A stretch of 41,776 nucleotides of DNA. Source: Pedosphaera sp. (GTDB lineage: Bacteria; Verrucomicrobiota; Verrucomicrobiia; Limisphaerales; JADLHS01). How positions within the stretch are numbered: the stretch's first letter is position 1; every line of letters begins with the position of its first letter. Location of the stretch: the NCBI GenBank assembly GCA_009695195.1, contig SIBJ01000026.1, positions 1 through 41,776 on the forward strand, in the 5' to 3' direction. The notes under the pieces are model-generated. The model was not told the DNA's origin and ran no database searches. It was given only the letters and a program-made list of their open reading frames with translations. The translations under genes and the position numbers were made by a program. Positions 40,584 through 41,776 of this stretch are shown one piece after another.

Positions 40584-41591
40584 ATGGCCGAAGACCACGA
40601 GGGGGAACACCCCGAGCCGGGAGACGAAGGCGGACCGGTCAAGACCTTCCTCGAGCATCTCGAAGACCTTCGTTGGGTGCTCATCAAAAGCAGCGTGGCG
40701 CTCGCCGTCGCGATGTTGCTTTGCCTGATCGCGGGTAATTACGTCGTGGCGGTCATCAAGTGGCCGTTGACCCGCGCGAAGATCAGCATCCCCGGAACGA
40801 ACCAGGTCGTCACCGTCAGCTACGGCACGAACCGCCTGGGCACGATCAAACTCACCCCGGAGCAGCAACAGGAGTTGGACCTGGGCACGAATCGCTTCGT
40901 CGGGGTGGCCATCGAGCCGTTGACGCTGGGCACCAATCGCGTGTTGGGCTGGCGCATTGATTCCGACCCGACGCTCGAGGCCAACGCGAAGCAGATGAAG
41001 ATTGACCTCATCAATCTCAGTCCGGCGGGCGGGTTCATGGTGGCGTTTCAAGTGGCGTTTTACGGCGGCATGGTGCTGGCCGCGCTGCCCATCTCCTATT
41101 TCGTCATCTCGTTCATTTTTCCCGCGCTCAAGATGCGCGAGCAGAAATATGTTTATCGCGGGCTGATCTTTGGCTGCGGCCTCTTCTTCACCGGCGTTTC
41201 GTTCTGTTACTTCGGGCTGATGCCGGTGGCGCTCTCGGCGTCGCAAATGTATTCGCAATGGCTCGGCCTCGGCGCGTTCCAATGGCGCGCGGAGGAATAC
41301 ATCAGCTTCGTCTGCAAATTCATGCTCGGCATGGGGCTGGGGTTTGAACTGCCCGTGGTCTTGCTCACGCTGGTGAAGATCGGCGTCCTGAACTATCGCT
41401 CGCTCCGAAAAATGTGGCGCTACATGATCGTCATCAACCTCATCCTCGGCGCGGTGCTGACCACGCCCGAGGTGATCACGCAGGTGATGATGGCGGTGCC
41501 GCTCTACGGCCTTTACGAAATCAGCGTGTGGATCGCGTGGTATTGGGAACGGCGTGACCGCAAGCGGGCGGCGGCGCTCAGCGCGGATTGA
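40584..41591 (+). CDS. tatC: Twin-arginine translocase TatC with an enlarged first periplasmic loop (335 aa)
   Basis: The N-terminal motif FLEHLEDLRWVL (22-33), ISFIFPALKMREQKYVY (175-191), and the final block LTTPEVITQVMMAVPLYGLY are those of TatC, the signal-peptide receptor of the Tat pathway. Usual length is about 250; here about 65 residues are added between the first membrane helix (P61 region) and the second (about 146), in the first periplasmic loop. That insert contains GTNQ at 71 and GTNR at 81, 101 and 116. Its function is unknown. The rest of the protein keeps the six-helix pattern. ATG 40584 lies nine bases after tatA. Confidence 0.93.
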   Translation: MAEDHEGEHPEPGDEGGPVKTFLEHLEDLRWVLIKSSVALAVAMLLCLIAGNYVVAVIKWPLTRAKISIPGTNQVVTVSYGTNRLGTIKLTPEQQQELDLGTNRFVGVAIEPLTLGTNRVLGWRIDSDPTLEANAKQMKIDLINLSPAGGFMVAFQVAFYGGMVLAALPISYFVISFIFPALKMREQKYVYRGLIFGCGLFFTGVSFCYFGLMPVALSASQMYSQWLGLGAFQWRAEEYISFVCKFMLGMGLGFELPVVLLTLVKIGVLNYRSLRKMWRYMIVINLILGAVLTTPEVITQVMMAVPLYGLYEISVWIAWYWERRDRKRAAALSAD

Positions 41592-41599
41592 GGCGGGTT

Positions 41600-41654
41600 G
41601 CGTGTTGCGTCAAGTATTTACCCGGATCTCCCGTTGCCACTTGACGCAACACGC
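41600..41654. repeat. Inverted repeat after tatC
   Basis: A perfect 16-bp inverted repeat, GCGTGTTGCGTCAAGT (41600-41615) and ACTTGACGCAACACGC (41639-41654), with a 23-base loop, eight bases after the tatC stop. It could serve as a terminator hairpin, though no T run follows. Confidence 0.65.
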
Positions 41655-41706
41655 CCGCAAGGGTGCGATTAAAGGCGGGTGAGGGTGAGAGGGTGCTGGC
41701 GGTATT

Positions 41707-41745
41707 TTTGGACTGCGGTGGCAAGTCGGACGCGACACCGCTTGC
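41707..41745. repeat. Half-copy of the GCGGTGG fold-back family at the window end
   Basis: TTGGACTGCGGTGGCAAG followed by ACACCGCTT uses the same words in the same order as the repeat at 29480-29623 (CTGGAGTGCGGTGG ... ACACCGCTT). GCGGTG (41715-41720) can pair with CACCGC (41736-41741). The remainder of the copy may continue past the window end. No gene is seen from 41655 to 41776. Confidence 0.45.
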
Positions 41746-41776
41746 GAGCGAACGGGGCGGGTGGCTCATTGCCCTC

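Overview
The window looks like a chromosomal stretch from a Gram-negative bacterium of the Verrucomicrobiota, probably from the Pedosphaera/Limisphaera side of the phylum. This is inferred from gene content and style, not from a marker gene. Pointers are a high-GC genome, a complete Tol-Pal set, LL-diaminopimelate aminotransferase (DapL), a prepilin-like secreted protein of the kind abundant in Verrucomicrobia and Planctomycetes, secreted proteins with 'STDLVSWT...FFRLRA'-type C-termini, and many intergenic fold-back repeats.

Layout. (1) Positions 1-about 6330 look like the right-hand end of an integrated element. They hold a 54-aa small gene, a lipoprotein, an unknown 385-aa gene, an excisionase-like HTH protein, an unknown Pro/Ala-rich protein, a winged-helix replication-initiator-like protein with tandem repeats inside its gene, and a DnaC-type helicase loader. 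A non-coding tail and a secreted-protein gene broken by one in-frame TAG follow. The segment stops at a sequence matching the 3' half of a tRNA, the usual integration target of tyrosine recombinases. No integrase or intact tRNA lies inside the window, so the left end must be outside. (2) 6.4-10.2 kb on + carries housekeeping genes: dimeric dUTPase, a GNAT acetyltransferase, hpt, moaD, moaE and a CNT nucleoside transporter. (3) 10.2-17.3 kb on - is a tight seven-gene cluster: Fe-alcohol dehydrogenase, aldehyde dehydrogenase, two small unknown genes, a glutamine-synthetase-like ligase, an OPA-type MFS carrier and a HAD phosphatase. It reads like a catabolic operon for an amine or a phosphorylated compound. 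(4) 17.4-23.8 kb on + has dapL, two tandem single-domain response regulators, an M48/Ste24 protease, a PQQ-type beta-propeller protein and a prepilin-like protein. (5) 24.0-27.5 kb on + is a LivHMGF-type ABC transporter without a binding protein. (6) 27.5-32.7 kb on - is a DUF2339/DUF3999 membrane-protein pair. (7) 33.0-36.0 kb has a threonine aldolase (+), a small DUF1963-like protein and an unknown membrane protein (both -). (8) 36.3-41.6 kb on + is tolQ-tolR-tolA/tonB-tolB-pal followed by tatA-tatC.

Most of the larger intergenic gaps contain a fold-back repeat, and at least eight different sequence families are visible. Several abut or enter coding starts (moaE, livF, the CNT transporter, the DUF3999 gene), so start codons there were chosen with the repeat in mind. 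Three genes (dapL and both response regulators) share a promoter-like pattern, TTGCNN-N17/18-TAGCGT, 17-18 nt before the ATG.

The best candidates for new biology are the intragenic, lambda-O-like origin in the element, the enlarged TatC periplasmic loop with repeated GTN(R/Q) motifs, and the amine/phospho-compound operon. All functional names are family-level readings made by eye; no database search was run.
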